Source of the DNA: Microbacterium sp.
GTDB taxonomy: Bacteria; Actinomycetota; Actinomycetes; Actinomycetales; Microbacteriaceae
DNA length: 64,000 bases
Assembly (NCBI RefSeq): GCF_031178445.1
Contig: NZ_JAPSIY010000002.1
Span: 186,001-250,000, forward strand
Direction of reading: 5' to 3'
Numbering within the stretch: position 1 is the first letter of the stretch; every line of letters starts with the position of its first letter. The position numbers were made by a program, and so were the translations under genes. A model generated the notes under the pieces. That model made no database searches and was not told the DNA's origin. It was given only the letters and a program-made list of their open reading frames with translations. This document shows positions 1 through 9,356 of the stretch, piece by piece.

Positions 1-237
1 AGGGCCGGCGGAATCCGCCTCGACACCCTGTTCATCGATGAAGGCTTCGGTTCGCTCGACGCCGACACCCTGGACACCGCGATGCGCACGCTCGACGAGC
101 TGCGCCAGGGCGGCCGTACGGTGGGAGTGATCAGTCACGTGGAGGCCATGCAGGAGCAGATCCCCGCTCAGCTCACCGTGCGCGCTCTTCCAGACGGACC
201 CAGCGTGATCGATCAGCCGCGCGCGCCGCGCCGCTGA
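1..237 (+). CDS. sbcC: SbcC/SMC-like exonuclease ATPase, C-terminal fragment (truncated by window edge)
   Basis: Open frame from base 1: ...GGIRLDTLFIDEGFGSLDADTLDTAMRTLDELRQGGRTVGVISHVEAMQEQIP..., with Walker B/D-loop (LFIDEGFGSLD) and H-loop (ISHV) typical of SbcC/Rad50; stop TGA 235-237. Absent from the ORF track because it has no start in the window. Confidence 0.85.
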   Translation, partial: RAGGIRLDTLFIDEGFGSLDADTLDTAMRTLDELRQGGRTVGVISHVEAMQEQIPAQLTVRALPDGPSVIDQPRAPRR

Positions 238-795
238 TCAGAGCGAGTACTCGTCGCGCACCCGCTGCCACAGCTGTGCGCTGCAGGCCGCGACCACCTC
301 GTCCCAGATCTGGGTGGCGCCGTCCTGCGCGCGGTCGGAAACGGCTCGCAGCACCCGGATCGGTACGCCGAACTGCTGCGATACCCAGATGTACGCGAAG
401 GTCTCCATGTCGACCAGCACCCCTCCGAGACCGCGGATGCGGGCCACGGCATTCGCATCGTCGACGAAGATGTCACCGGTGGCGATGGTGTGTCCGTCGC
501 GGCCGGTCTGCACGTGGGAGGGAAGTGAGACGTGCTGTCCGACGACGCCGTCGAGGTCCTGCACGTCGTGCTGGAGGGCGGCGCTGACCTCGTAGACGCC
601 GGACTCCAGGTCGTCGTCCACCGCGCCGGCGGTTCCGACTACGAGCACCTCGTCGTAAGCGGCGGCATCAAGTGCACGGGTGAGTCCGTAGGCGGCCTTC
701 AGCTTGCCCGGCCCCGTCACGAGGCGGTCGAATCCGGGGAGTTCGGCGGGAAAGGCCTGGAGCTCGGATTCAAGGGCGGCGACGAGAAGTTTCAC
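238..795 (-). CDS. 5'-methylthioadenosine/S-adenosylhomocysteine nucleosidase-like protein
   Basis: VKLLVAALESELQAFP...VGTAGAVDDDL...LVDMETFAYIWVSQQFGVPIRVLRAVSDRA (VDMETFA and VSDRA motifs of the PNP/MTAN family). GTG start at 795, shorter than the 223-aa track ORF. Confidence 0.75.
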   Translation of the reverse strand: MKLLVAALESELQAFPAELPGFDRLVTGPGKLKAAYGLTRALDAAAYDEVLVVGTAGAVDDDLESGVYEVSAALQHDVQDLDGVVGQHVSLPSHVQTGRDGHTIATGDIFVDDANAVARIRGLGGVLVDMETFAYIWVSQQFGVPIRVLRAVSDRAQDGATQIWDEVVAACSAQLWQRVRDEYSL

Positions 796-859
796 GCATC
801 CATCCTGACAGGTGGAGACTGGAAGCCCATCCTCAGGACGCGCCGACGAAGGAGACACC

Positions 860-1678
860 ATGAGTATGCAGCAGCAGATCGCCGACGACCTGGGCGTTCG
901 TGCCGACATCGATCCCGCGGCGGAGATCGAAGCGAGGATCGGCTTCCTCGTCGACTATCTGCGCGTCTCAGGTGCGAAGGGCTTCGTGCTCGGAGTCTCC
1001 GGCGGCCAGGACTCCACCCTCGCCGCCAGGCTCGCGCAGCTCGCCGTCGAACGGGTGCGCGCCGAAGGGGCGGAGGCGACCTTCGTCGGCGTGCGTCTGC
1101 CGTACCGTGTCCAGGCGGATGCCGCCGACGCGGAGGCGGCCCTCGACTTCATCGCCGGTGACCGGTCGATCGAGGTCAACATCCAGCATGGCGTCGACGG
1201 GATCGAGACCGACATCGAACAGGCAGGCGTGGGGGACATCAGTGACTTCAACCGCGGCAACATCAAGGCCCGTCTGCGCATGGTCACGCAGTACGCCCTG
1301 GGCGGGCACGAGGGGCTGCTCGTGATCGGCACCGATCATGCCGCCGAGGCGGTGACCGGCTTCTACACGAAGTTCGGCGACGGAGCGGCCGACATCCTGC
1401 CGCTCGCCGGACTCACCAAGCGGCAGGGACGCGCGATGCTGAAGCATCTGGGCGCGCCCGAGCGGCTCTATCTGAAGGTGCCGACCGCCGACCTGCTCGA
1501 CGGTCAGCCCGGCCGTGCGGACGAGGATGAGCTGGGTCTGACCTACGAGCAGATCGACGACTACCTCGAGGGTGAAGAGGTCGCCGCCGACGTGGCCGCC
1601 CGCATCGAGTCGAGGTATCTGGCCACCAGGCACAAGAGGCACCTGCCGGTCACCCCGGCCGACAGCTGGTGGCGCTGA
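860..1678 (+). CDS. nadE: NH3-dependent NAD+ synthetase
   Basis: [13 protein letters not shown]...[20 protein letters not shown] (PP-loop SGGQDST), [33 protein letters not shown], typical NadE; ATG 860 preceded by GGAGA. Confidence 0.95.
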   Translation: MSMQQQIADDLGVRADIDPAAEIEARIGFLVDYLRVSGAKGFVLGVSGGQDSTLAARLAQLAVERVRAEGAEATFVGVRLPYRVQADAADAEAALDFIAGDRSIEVNIQHGVDGIETDIEQAGVGDISDFNRGNIKARLRMVTQYALGGHEGLLVIGTDHAAEAVTGFYTKFGDGAADILPLAGLTKRQGRAMLKHLGAPERLYLKVPTADLLDGQPGRADEDELGLTYEQIDDYLEGEEVAADVAARIESRYLATRHKRHLPVTPADSWWR

Positions 1679-1809
1679 GCCCCTCGCGGCACGCCGCTCT
1701 TTCGCAGAGGTCTCCAGGCGTCGAGACCCTTCGCGGATTGACCGGGCGCCCGGTCGGGGATGTCCGTGCCCGCGGATAGTGTCGATGCAGGGCAAGAGAG
1801 AGGGGCGCC

Positions 1810-4800
1810 GTGCGGGTCATCGCAGCCGAGAATCGTGTGGTGTGGAGCGCCAGCGACCTGAAACTGGCGGCCGAATGCGAGTTCGCCTGGGCGCGAGCGC
1901 TCGACGCGAAACTCGGCAGGGTCCCCGCTGTCGAAGAGCCCGAAGACGCCACGCTGGCCCGCGCCGCCGAACTGGGCGACGTGCACGAACGCGCTGTGCT
2001 CGCCCAGTACATCGCCGACCTCGGCCGCGCGGTCGACGGAGGGCACGGTGTCGTCGAGCTGCCCAAGGTGTCTTCGGCGGACGCCGATGCGCTCGGCGAG
2101 GCCGTGGCCGAGACCGAGAGAGCGCTGCGCTCCGCAGCATCCGTCGTCTTCCAGGCCGCCTTCGCGACCGACGAGTTCGTCGGGTTCGCCGACTTTCTCC
2201 TGCGTGACGAACTGCTGCCAGGCGAGACCGACGGCCGCTGGCGGGTGCAGGACACGAAGCTCGCCCGCACCGCGCGCGTCACCGCCCTGATGCAGTTGGC
2301 GGCCTATGTCGACCAGCTGGATCGTCTCGGCATCCCGAGGGCCGACGAGGTGGACCTGATCCTCGGCGACGGGAGCGTCAGCACGCACCAAGTCTCCGAC
2401 CTTCTGCCGCTCTTCCACGTGCGGCGCTCGCGCTTGCGTGCGCTCATCGCCGACCGTGACATCGACGCCGGAGCGTCCGGCGCCCCGCTCGCCTGGGGCG
2501 ACGACCGCGGCGATCTGCAGATCAACGCGTGCGGCAGGTGCGCCACCTGCGACGAGCAGGTCACAGCGCACCGAGATCTGCTGCTCGTCGCTCGCATGCG
2601 ACCCGTGCAGCGTCAGAGGTTGCGCGCCGACGGCGTGCTCACCATCGACGACCTCGCAGCCGCGCCCCAGGCGCCGGAGGGGATGAACCCCGACACCTTC
2701 TCCGCGCTGCGCGCCCAGGCGCGGCTTCAGCTGGGGGCGCCCGCCGATGCGCATGACGCTCCGCCGTTCGAGCTCGTCTCGCCCAATGCGATCGGACTGA
2801 TGCCTCGCCCCAGCCGCGGCGACATCTTCTTCGACTTCGAGGGTGATCCGCTGTACACCGAACCCGTCGGAGGCTCGGGTGAAAGCCCGAGCTGGGGCAT
2901 CGACTACCTGTTCGGCTGGATCGACAACGCCGAACAGTACACCGCCCTGTGGGCGCACAGCTTCGCCGACGAGAAGCAGGCGCTGCTGGACTTCCTTGCC
3001 TTCGTCAAGCTGCGCCGCCAGACGCATCCCGACATGCATATCTACCATTACGCGCCGTACGAGGTGACGCACCTCTCGGCTATGGCAGCACGGCATGGAG
3101 TGGGCGAGGCGGATGTCGACCGGCTGCTGCGCGAGGGCGTCTTCGTTGACCTGTACCCGATCGTCCTGCGCTCGGTGCGGGTCGGGTCGCGTTCCTACTC
3201 GATCAAGAAGCTCGAGCCGCTGTACATGGGCGACGAGGTGCGTACGAGCGACGTGCAGAAGGGCGACGACTCGATCGTCAAGTACGTGCAGGCGCGCACG
3301 CTCCTCGCAGCGGGGGCGGATGCCGAGGCGCGCAGCGTCCTCGACGATCTCGCCGACTACAACCGTTACGACTGCGTCTCGACGCGGAGGCTGCGCGACT
3401 GGCTCATCGGGCTGGCCCGCCAGGAGGGGGTGCTGCCGGCGCCGCCCGACGACCCGGAGACCCGCGCGTACGAGCCGTCACCGCTGAGCCTGGCTCTGCA
3501 GGCTGAGGCGCAGCACGCCGAGCGCGTGGGTCGCGACGGGGAGGTCTTCCGGGTCGCGGCCGCGGCGATCGACTACTTCCCGCGCGAGGCCAAGAGTTTC
3601 TGGCAGGGTCATTTCCAGCGACTGCGCGAACCCGCGTCCATCTGGGAATCGACGAGGGACGTGCTGCGCATCGATCCCGCAGTCAGCGGCGTCGATGAGG
3701 ACTGGGGCATCGCTGAGGGGCAGCGGACGCAGACACGCATCCTGCGCCTGCGCGGAGAGGTGGCCCCTGGCAGCACGCTCGGAGTGGGCGGTCGACCGTT
3801 CGCGCTGTACGGCGTTCCCGCGCCCTTCGACGCGAATACGCCGTCGCGGGTGATCCACGTGCCGCACGAGGTCGAGATCGTCGGGGTCCTCGATGACGGC
3901 TACCTCGTGCGCGAACGCACGGTGCAGGGCCAGATCTGGGACGAGCTGCCCGTGGCCCTGGCGCCGGCCGCCCCGCCCAACGTCGCCTCGCAGCAGGGAG
4001 CCATCGAGGAGTGGGCGGCCACCGTGCATCAGGCTGCGCCCGGGTTCCCTGAAGACGCCGCATCCGACATCCTGCGTCGCTCCGTACCACGCACCCTTTC
4101 CGGCGCACCGCTGCCGCCGGCGGGCGACGACAAGATCGACGCGATCGTGCGCGGCGTCCTCGACCTCGATCGCAGCTACGTCGCGGTGCAGGGGCCTCCC
4201 GGCACGGGCAAGACCTACACCGGGTCGCAGGTGATCGCACGGCTCGTGCGCGAGCATGGCTTCACCGTCGGCGTCGTTGCACAGTCGCACGCCATCGTCG
4301 AGAACCTGCTCGATCGGGTCGTCGCCGACGGTGTGCCCGCGTCACAGGTCGCCAAGGCGCCGAAGAACGGCGACGACGCCGAGCGCTCCTACACTTCGCT
4401 GCGGAAGGACGGCATGGCCGCCTTCCTCTCCGAGCACGAAGGCGAGGGCGCCGTCGTCGGCGGCACGGCCTGGGATTTCAGCAACACGCGGCGCGTAGAC
4501 CGTCAGGGCCTCGACCTGCTCGTCATCGACGAAGCCGGCCAGTTCTCGCTCGCCTCGACGATCGCCGTCGCGGCCGGCGCCAAGCGACTGCTGCTGCTCG
4601 GTGATCCGCAGCAGCTGCCGCAGGTGAGTCAGGGAACGCATCCCGAGCCGGTGGACACCTCCGCCCTCGGCTGGGTCATGGCGGGCGCAGCCGTGATCGA
4701 CCCCGCACACGGCTACTTCCTCGACCGTTCATGGCGCATGCACCCCGCCGTCGCAGCACCGGTCTCGACCCTGTCCTACGCCGGACAGCTCTCCTCCGAG

Positions 4801-5325
4801 CCCTGCACCGAGGAGCGGATCGTCGAGGGCATCGAGCCCGGGCTGCACGTGCTGCCGGTGCGGCACCGCGGCAATGCCACGCAGTCTCCCGAAGAGGCTG
4901 CAGAGGTCGTCCGCATCGTCCGTGACCTGCTCGGCCGGACGTACCGCGACGGGGACGCCGTCCCTCGCCCCCTCGGCGAGGGAGACATCATCGTGGTCGC
5001 ACCGTACAACGCGCAGAAGCAGCTCATCCACGACGAGCTCGAGGCCGCCGGTTTCGGGGGTGTGGCGGTCGGCACCGTCGACAACTTCCAGGGCAAGGAG
5101 GCGGTCGTGTCGATCACGTCGCTTGCGGCATCCAGCGGGCGCGACGCACCGCGCGGCCCCGAGTTCCTGCTGCTGCAGAACCGGCTGAACGTGGCCATCT
5201 CCCGTGCGAAGAGCGTGGCCTACCTCATCCACTCGCCGGCGCTGCTGGACGACCTGCCCTGGACTCCCGAGGGCGTCGCGCGGCTCAGCGCCTTCGCGCG
5301 ACTGGTCGGTGCGGACAGGGTTTGA
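1810..5325 (+). CDS. TM0106-type RecB-like putative nuclease fused to an RNase H-like domain and an SF1 (AAA_11/12) helicase
   Basis: 1171 aa; N-terminal RecB/Cas4-like region with AEC...CGRCATC cysteines, RNase H-like FFDFEGDP...HYAPYE, then Walker A GPPGTGKTYTGSQ and Walker B LLVIDEAGQFSLAS, with C-terminal VGTVDNFQGKEAVVSITSL...NRLNVAISRAKS. Confidence 0.85.
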   Translation: MRVIAAENRVVWSASDLKLAAECEFAWARALDAKLGRVPAVEEPEDATLARAAELGDVHERAVLAQYIADLGRAVDGGHGVVELPKVSSADADALGEAVAETERALRSAASVVFQAAFATDEFVGFADFLLRDELLPGETDGRWRVQDTKLARTARVTALMQLAAYVDQLDRLGIPRADEVDLILGDGSVSTHQVSDLLPLFHVRRSRLRALIADRDIDAGASGAPLAWGDDRGDLQINACGRCATCDEQVTAHRDLLLVARMRPVQRQRLRADGVLTIDDLAAAPQAPEGMNPDTFSALRAQARLQLGAPADAHDAPPFELVSPNAIGLMPRPSRGDIFFDFEGDPLYTEPVGGSGESPSWGIDYLFGWIDNAEQYTALWAHSFADEKQALLDFLAFVKLRRQTHPDMHIYHYAPYEVTHLSAMAARHGVGEADVDRLLREGVFVDLYPIVLRSVRVGSRSYSIKKLEPLYMGDEVRTSDVQKGDDSIVKYVQARTLLAAGADAEARSVLDDLADYNRYDCVSTRRLRDWLIGLARQEGVLPAPPDDPETRAYEPSPLSLALQAEAQHAERVGRDGEVFRVAAAAIDYFPREAKSFWQGHFQRLREPASIWESTRDVLRIDPAVSGVDEDWGIAEGQRTQTRILRLRGEVAPGSTLGVGGRPFALYGVPAPFDANTPSRVIHVPHEVEIVGVLDDGYLVRERTVQGQIWDELPVALAPAAPPNVASQQGAIEEWAATVHQAAPGFPEDAASDILRRSVPRTLSGAPLPPAGDDKIDAIVRGVLDLDRSYVAVQGPPGTGKTYTGSQVIARLVREHGFTVGVVAQSHAIVENLLDRVVADGVPASQVAKAPKNGDDAERSYTSLRKDGMAAFLSEHEGEGAVVGGTAWDFSNTRRVDRQGLDLLVIDEAGQFSLASTIAVAAGAKRLLLLGDPQQLPQVSQGTHPEPVDTSALGWVMAGAAVIDPAHGYFLDRSWRMHPAVAAPVSTLSYAGQLSSEPCTEERIVEGIEPGLHVLPVRHRGNATQSPEEAAEVVRIVRDLLGRTYRDGDAVPRPLGEGDIIVVAPYNAQKQLIHDELEAAGFGGVAVGTVDNFQGKEAVVSITSLAASSGRDAPRGPEFLLLQNRLNVAISRAKSVAYLIHSPALLDDLPWTPEGVARLSAFARLVGADRV

Positions 5326-5346
5326 CGACACGCCCCATCACGGTGC

Positions 5347-5352
5347 TACGTT
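5347..5352 (+). promoter_or_regulatory. -10 box consistent with leaderless GNAT mRNA
   Basis: TACGTT, 6 nt before ATG 5359. Confidence 0.55.
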
Positions 5353-5358
5353 GCTAGC

Positions 5359-6126
5359 ATGCACTCGCTCGATGACGTCCTCCGCGCCTCGGCGGCCTGG
5401 GTCTGGTTCCCGCGTGGATGCGAACAGCACAGAGCGGAGCTGCAGCTGGTCCGCTACCCGGCGCGCTTCGGTGGAGGCGTCAAAGCCTCTCAGGTCGACT
5501 CGGCGCTGGATGCTGCGGCGGTTCTCGACCATGCGATCGAGCAGACCCGTTCTTGGGGCGAGTCGCGGCTGACCTTCTGGACCAACGCATCCGACCGGCC
5601 CGATCTTGAGGCCGAGCTCCGCCGCCGCGGTGCCGAGCACATCGACACGGTGGCGGTGCTCGCCCGCCCCGTCGCAGGAGATCCGATCGACGTCCCTGCG
5701 GGAGTGTCGGCCGAGATCGTACGCACCGTGGACCAGGTCCGCGAGGTCGACGCGATCAACGTCCCGGTGTGGGAGCAGGAGCCGCTCGACGAGGACGGCC
5801 TGCGCGACGAGCACGCCGAGGTGACGACCGGACTGATCGAGGGGCAGGGGGCGCGCGTAATCGCCCGGATCGACGGTGCCGCCGTCAGCACCGGCGGCTG
5901 CACGATGGCGGACGGCTTCGTGCGGCTCTGGGGCGCGGCCACGCTGCCGGAGGCGCGAGGGAAGGGCGCCTATCGCGCGGTGCTCGCCGAACGGCTGCGC
6001 ATCGGCGCGGCGCTCGGCGCCAGGACCGCGCTCGTGAAGGGCCGGGTCACGACGTCCGCGCCGATCCTGCAGCGCGCCGGGTTCGAACACCTCGGAGACG
6101 AGCGCGGCTACACGTTGATCGTCTGA
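5359..6126 (+). CDS. GNAT-family N-acetyltransferase
   Basis: 255 aa; ...VRLWGAATLPEARGKGAYRAVLAERLRIGAALGARTALVKGRVTTSAPILQRAGFEHLGDERGYTLIV, GNAT fold pattern. Confidence 0.75.
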   Translation: MHSLDDVLRASAAWVWFPRGCEQHRAELQLVRYPARFGGGVKASQVDSALDAAAVLDHAIEQTRSWGESRLTFWTNASDRPDLEAELRRRGAEHIDTVAVLARPVAGDPIDVPAGVSAEIVRTVDQVREVDAINVPVWEQEPLDEDGLRDEHAEVTTGLIEGQGARVIARIDGAAVSTGGCTMADGFVRLWGAATLPEARGKGAYRAVLAERLRIGAALGARTALVKGRVTTSAPILQRAGFEHLGDERGYTLIV

Positions 6127-6181
6127 GCGCTCACCGGAGTCGCAGCGTCCGCAGCATCCATCGATGCCGCCCAGGCTCCGA

Positions 6182-6814
6182 TCAGACGGTGCCGTAGAGC
6201 CGGTCGCCGGCGTCGCCGAGACCGGGGACGATATAGCCCTTCTCGTTCAGGCCCTCGTCGAGAGCGCCCAGCACGAGAGTGACGTCCTGGTCGCCGACGA
6301 GCTCCTCGATCGCTGCGACGCCCTCCGGCGTGCCCAGCAGGCAGATCGCTGTGACATCCTTGGCGCCGCGGTCGAAGAGGAACTGGATCGCAGCGCCGAG
6401 CGAACCGCCGGTTGCCAGCATCGGGTCGATCGCGAAGCACTGGCGGTCGCTGAGGTCATCTGGCAGTCGCTCGGCATAGGTGGTCGGCTCGAACGTCTCC
6501 TCATCGCGCACCATGCCGAGGAAGCCGACCTCGGCCGTGGGGATCAGCTTGACCAGGCCCTCCAGCATCCCGAGTCCCGCGCGCAGGATCGGCACGACGA
6601 TCGGGCGAGGCTCGGCGATCTTCACCCCCATGGTCTTGGTGACGGGCGTCTGGATCTCGACGGGCGCCACCTTCACGCCGCGGGTCGCCTCATAGGCGAG
6701 AAGCGTCACGAGCTCCTCGGTGAGCTGACGGAACACGGGCGACGGTGTCTTCTCATCACGCAGCACCGTGAGCTTGTGGGTGATGAGAGGGTGGTCGGCC
6801 ACATGAACGCGCAT
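6182..6814 (-). CDS. upp: uracil phosphoribosyltransferase
   Basis: [45 protein letters not shown]...[13 protein letters not shown]...[10 protein letters not shown], diagnostic of Upp. Confidence 0.97.
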   Translation of the reverse strand: MRVHVADHPLITHKLTVLRDEKTPSPVFRQLTEELVTLLAYEATRGVKVAPVEIQTPVTKTMGVKIAEPRPIVVPILRAGLGMLEGLVKLIPTAEVGFLGMVRDEETFEPTTYAERLPDDLSDRQCFAIDPMLATGGSLGAAIQFLFDRGAKDVTAICLLGTPEGVAAIEELVGDQDVTLVLGALDEGLNEKGYIVPGLGDAGDRLYGTV

Positions 6815-6820
6815 GGATAC

Positions 6821-6826
6821 AGGCTA
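6821..6826 (-). promoter_or_regulatory. -10 box consistent with leaderless upp mRNA
   Basis: TAGCCT (minus strand), 6 nt before ATG 6814. Confidence 0.6.
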
Positions 6827-6881
6827 CTTGGCTCGGGACGCATCTCGTACAGCGGGCTAGGCTCGACCGTCGGGAGGTTCC

Positions 6882-7337
6882 ATGAACGCGGCAGACGGCA
6901 GGGCGATGGGTCGAGCACTGGAGCTCGCCGCCGAGGCCGGCGCGGAGGGCGACGTGCCGGTCGGCGCGGTCGTGCTCGATCCGACCGGGAGGATCGTCGG
7001 TGAGGGGCGGAACCTGCGCGAGCAGAGCCATGACCCGACGGGGCACGCCGAGATCGTGGCGTTGCGCGCCGCGGCGGCGTCGCTCGGCTCGTGGAACCTG
7101 GAAGGGCACACGCTCGTCGTCACCCTCGAACCGTGCGTCATGTGCGCGGGGGCCGTCCTGCAGTCGCGGATCGGCCGGGTGGTCTTCGGCGGCTGGGACG
7201 ACAAGGCCGGGGCGGCCGGGTCCATGTACGACGTGCTGCGCGACAGGCGGCTTCCCTACCGCGCCGAGGTCGTCGGCGGGGTGCAGGCGGATGCAGCAGC
7301 AACCCTGCTGCGTGACTTCTTCGAATCCCGTCGCTGA
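6882..7337 (+). CDS. tadA: tRNA-specific adenosine deaminase TadA
   Basis: HAEIVALRAAA and EPCVMCAGAVLQSRIGRVVFGGWDDKAGA zinc deaminase motifs. Confidence 0.95.
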   Translation: MNAADGRAMGRALELAAEAGAEGDVPVGAVVLDPTGRIVGEGRNLREQSHDPTGHAEIVALRAAAASLGSWNLEGHTLVVTLEPCVMCAGAVLQSRIGRVVFGGWDDKAGAAGSMYDVLRDRRLPYRAEVVGGVQADAAATLLRDFFESRR

Positions 7338-7378
7338 CGTTCCGACTTCCACCCGGCTTGCACCGGCCGCGGATCGGC

Positions 7379-7714
7379 TCAGTCGGCCGACTTCAGGACG
7401 AAGACGTCCGTGGGGGGAGCGGGGTCGATGCCGGGCCGGTAGACATCGGGCTCGATGTAGATCGAGGATGCCGCAGGCACCGCGGCGCGGATGCGCGTCT
7501 TGATCACGTCGATCTGGTCGGCTGCGGCGCGCACCGTGACGTCGTCGACGAGGGCGACCTTGGCGGCGATGAGCAGATCGTCGGAGTCGAGCTGAAGCGT
7601 GCGGAGCTGGATGATCTTCTGCACGCCGTCGCAGCCGATGATGGCGTCGACGATCAGCCCGTAGTCGTCTTCCGACGCCGAAGGTGTCTGATTGCTGTCA
7701 CCCGATGCGCTCAT
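7379..7714 (-). CDS. Free-standing cytosolic domain resembling the C-terminal (ZT_dimer) domain of cation diffusion facilitators
   Basis: 111 aa, no TM helices; DDYGLIVDAIIGCDGVQKIIQLRTLQLDSDDLLIAAKVALVDDVTVRAAADQIDVIKTRIRAAVPAASSIYIEPDVYRP resembles CDF C-terminal domains (LRTLHLGPEELLVAAKI...IYLEPDIYR style). Confidence 0.65.
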   Translation of the reverse strand: MSASGDSNQTPSASEDDYGLIVDAIIGCDGVQKIIQLRTLQLDSDDLLIAAKVALVDDVTVRAAADQIDVIKTRIRAAVPAASSIYIEPDVYRPGIDPAPPTDVFVLKSAD

Positions 7715-7720
7715 GCCGCG

Positions 7721-7726
7721 AGTCTA
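7721..7726 (-). promoter_or_regulatory. -10 box consistent with leaderless mRNA of the CDF-CTD-like gene
   Basis: TAGACT (minus), 6 nt before ATG 7714. Confidence 0.6.
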
Positions 7727-7766
7727 CGCGGCCACGGCCCGAGAGGAGCCGCGACCCCCTGACGCC

Positions 7767-7807
7767 GAGCGACTTCCTAGGATGCGGCGGAGCGAGTTCC
7801 TAGGATG
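7767..7807 (+). promoter_or_regulatory. Duplicated -10 region upstream of proC
   Basis: GAGCGACTTCCTAGGATG (7767-7784) and GAGCGAGTTCCTAGGATG (7790-7807); the second TAGGAT (7801-7806) is 6 nt before ATG 7813. Confidence 0.65.
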
Positions 7808-7812
7808 GAGGG

Positions 7813-8682
7813 ATGGCCGATTCACTCGCTCGTTCCTCGGTTCCGACCTCCACCACACTGCCGGCGTTGGCGTTCCTCGGTGCGGGGTCGATGGGAGGCG
7901 CGATCCTTCAGGGCGTGGTCGCGTCCGGCATCCGGCATGGCGGCATCGTCGCGACCAATCGCTCGGCCGAGAAGGCGCAGACGCTCGCGGGTGTCGACGG
8001 CGTGCGCAGCATCGCGCTCGCCGACGATCCGGCGGGGAACACGGATGCCGCCGCATCGGCGCGCATCGTGCTCGTGGGCGTGAAGCCGGCGATGGTTCCC
8101 GACCTGCTGCGCGAGATCGCCCCCGTCCTGCGCGATGATGCGATCGTCGTGAGCCTGGCCGCCGGTGTGACGCTCGCCACTTTCGCCGACGCGCTGGGGG
8201 AGCGGGCCAGCACGATCCGCTCGATGCCGAATACTCCAGCCACCGTCGGCAAAGCGGTCACCGGCATCGCGGCGGGACCCGCCGCGTCCGCAGAGGATGT
8301 CGCGCTCGTCCGCGCACTGTTCGAGACCGTGGGCGCCGTCATCGAGTTGCCCGAATCGCAGATCGACCCGCTGTCCACCGTCTCCGGATCGGGCCCCGCC
8401 TACGTGTTCCTGCTCATCGAGGAACTGACCAAGGCCGCCGTCGGCATGGGATTCTCGGAGGGCGATGCGCGCCTCATGGCAGAGCAGACGTTCATCGGGG
8501 CATCCGCTCTGCTCGCCGCATCCGGTGAGGATCCGGCAGAGCTGCGCCGTCGCGTGACGAGCCCCAAGGGCACCACCGAGCGTGCCGTGGCCGTGCTGCA
8601 GGAGGCGCGGCTCGACGACGTGTTCGCGCGCGCGACCGCAGCGGCGCTCGCCCGCGCCAGGGAGCTCGCCGCCGGCGGCTGA
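7813..8682 (+). CDS. proC: pyrroline-5-carboxylate reductase
   Basis: LAFLGAGSMGGAILQGVVASG...VSLAAGVTLATF...RSMPNTPATVGKAVTG...VSGSGPAYVFLLIEELTKAAVGMG. Confidence 0.96.
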   Translation: MADSLARSSVPTSTTLPALAFLGAGSMGGAILQGVVASGIRHGGIVATNRSAEKAQTLAGVDGVRSIALADDPAGNTDAAASARIVLVGVKPAMVPDLLREIAPVLRDDAIVVSLAAGVTLATFADALGERASTIRSMPNTPATVGKAVTGIAAGPAASAEDVALVRALFETVGAVIELPESQIDPLSTVSGSGPAYVFLLIEELTKAAVGMGFSEGDARLMAEQTFIGASALLAASGEDPAELRRRVTSPKGTTERAVAVLQEARLDDVFARATAAALARARELAAGG

Positions 8683-8684
8683 GC

Positions 8685-9356
8685 TCAGCGGTCGAGGCCG
8701 GCGAAGCGCTCGATGTCGCTGTTCGTGCCCGACACAATGATCAGATCGTGGTTGGTGACCACGGTGGTGGCCTCGGCATAGCGGAAGGGCTTGCCCGGAC
8801 TCTTCACACCCACCACGGTCACGTTGTACTTGGTGCGCACACCGGACTCGTTCAACCCGATGCCGCGGATGAACTTCGGCGGGTACATCTTGGCCAGCAC
8901 GAAGTCGTCGTCGAAGCGGATGAAGTCGAGCATCCGCCCGCTGACGAGGTGCGCGACGCGCTCGCCGGCCTCGCGCTCGGGATAGATGACGTGGTTGGCG
9001 CCGACGCGGGCGAGGATCTTGCCGTGCGACTGCGAGACGGCCTTCGCCCAGATCTGCGGCACCTTGAGGTCGACGAGGTTCGCGGTGATCAGCACGGACG
9101 CCTCGATCAGTGAACCGACGGCGACGACCGCGACCTGGAAGTCCTGGGCGCCGATCTGCCTCAGGGCGTCGATGTTGCGCGCATCGGCCTGCACGGTGTG
9201 GGTGACCCGCTCTGACCACTTCTGCACCAGGCCGAGGTCCTCGTCGATCGCGAGCACCTCGCGGTCGAGCCGGTCGAGCTCCCCGGCGCACGCCGCGCCG
9301 AAGCGTCCGAGTCCGATGACGAGCACCGGGGCGTCGCCCCGCACCATCTCAACCAA
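8685..9356 (-). CDS. TrkA-family K+ uptake regulatory subunit (KtrA/TrkA, RCK domains)
   Basis: VLVIGLGRFGAACAGELDRLDREVLAIDED (Rossmann RCK-N) and a C-terminal TrkA_C-like domain. Confidence 0.9.
   Translation of the reverse strand: MVEMVRGDAPVLVIGLGRFGAACAGELDRLDREVLAIDEDLGLVQKWSERVTHTVQADARNIDALRQIGAQDFQVAVVAVGSLIEASVLITANLVDLKVPQIWAKAVSQSHGKILARVGANHVIYPEREAGERVAHLVSGRMLDFIRFDDDFVLAKMYPPKFIRGIGLNESGVRTKYNVTVVGVKSPGKPFRYAEATTVVTNHDLIIVSGTNSDIERFAGLDR

Noticed and set aside
1561-3096. 511-aa minus-strand ORF opposite nadE/RecB-like gene
   Set aside because: Antisense shadow ORF spanning two real plus-strand genes.
7318-7345. tRNA-like TTCGAATCCCGTC (T-arm look-alike) after tadA
   Set aside because: It encodes the last TadA codons (FFESRR*); no acceptor, D or anticodon arm can be assembled around it.
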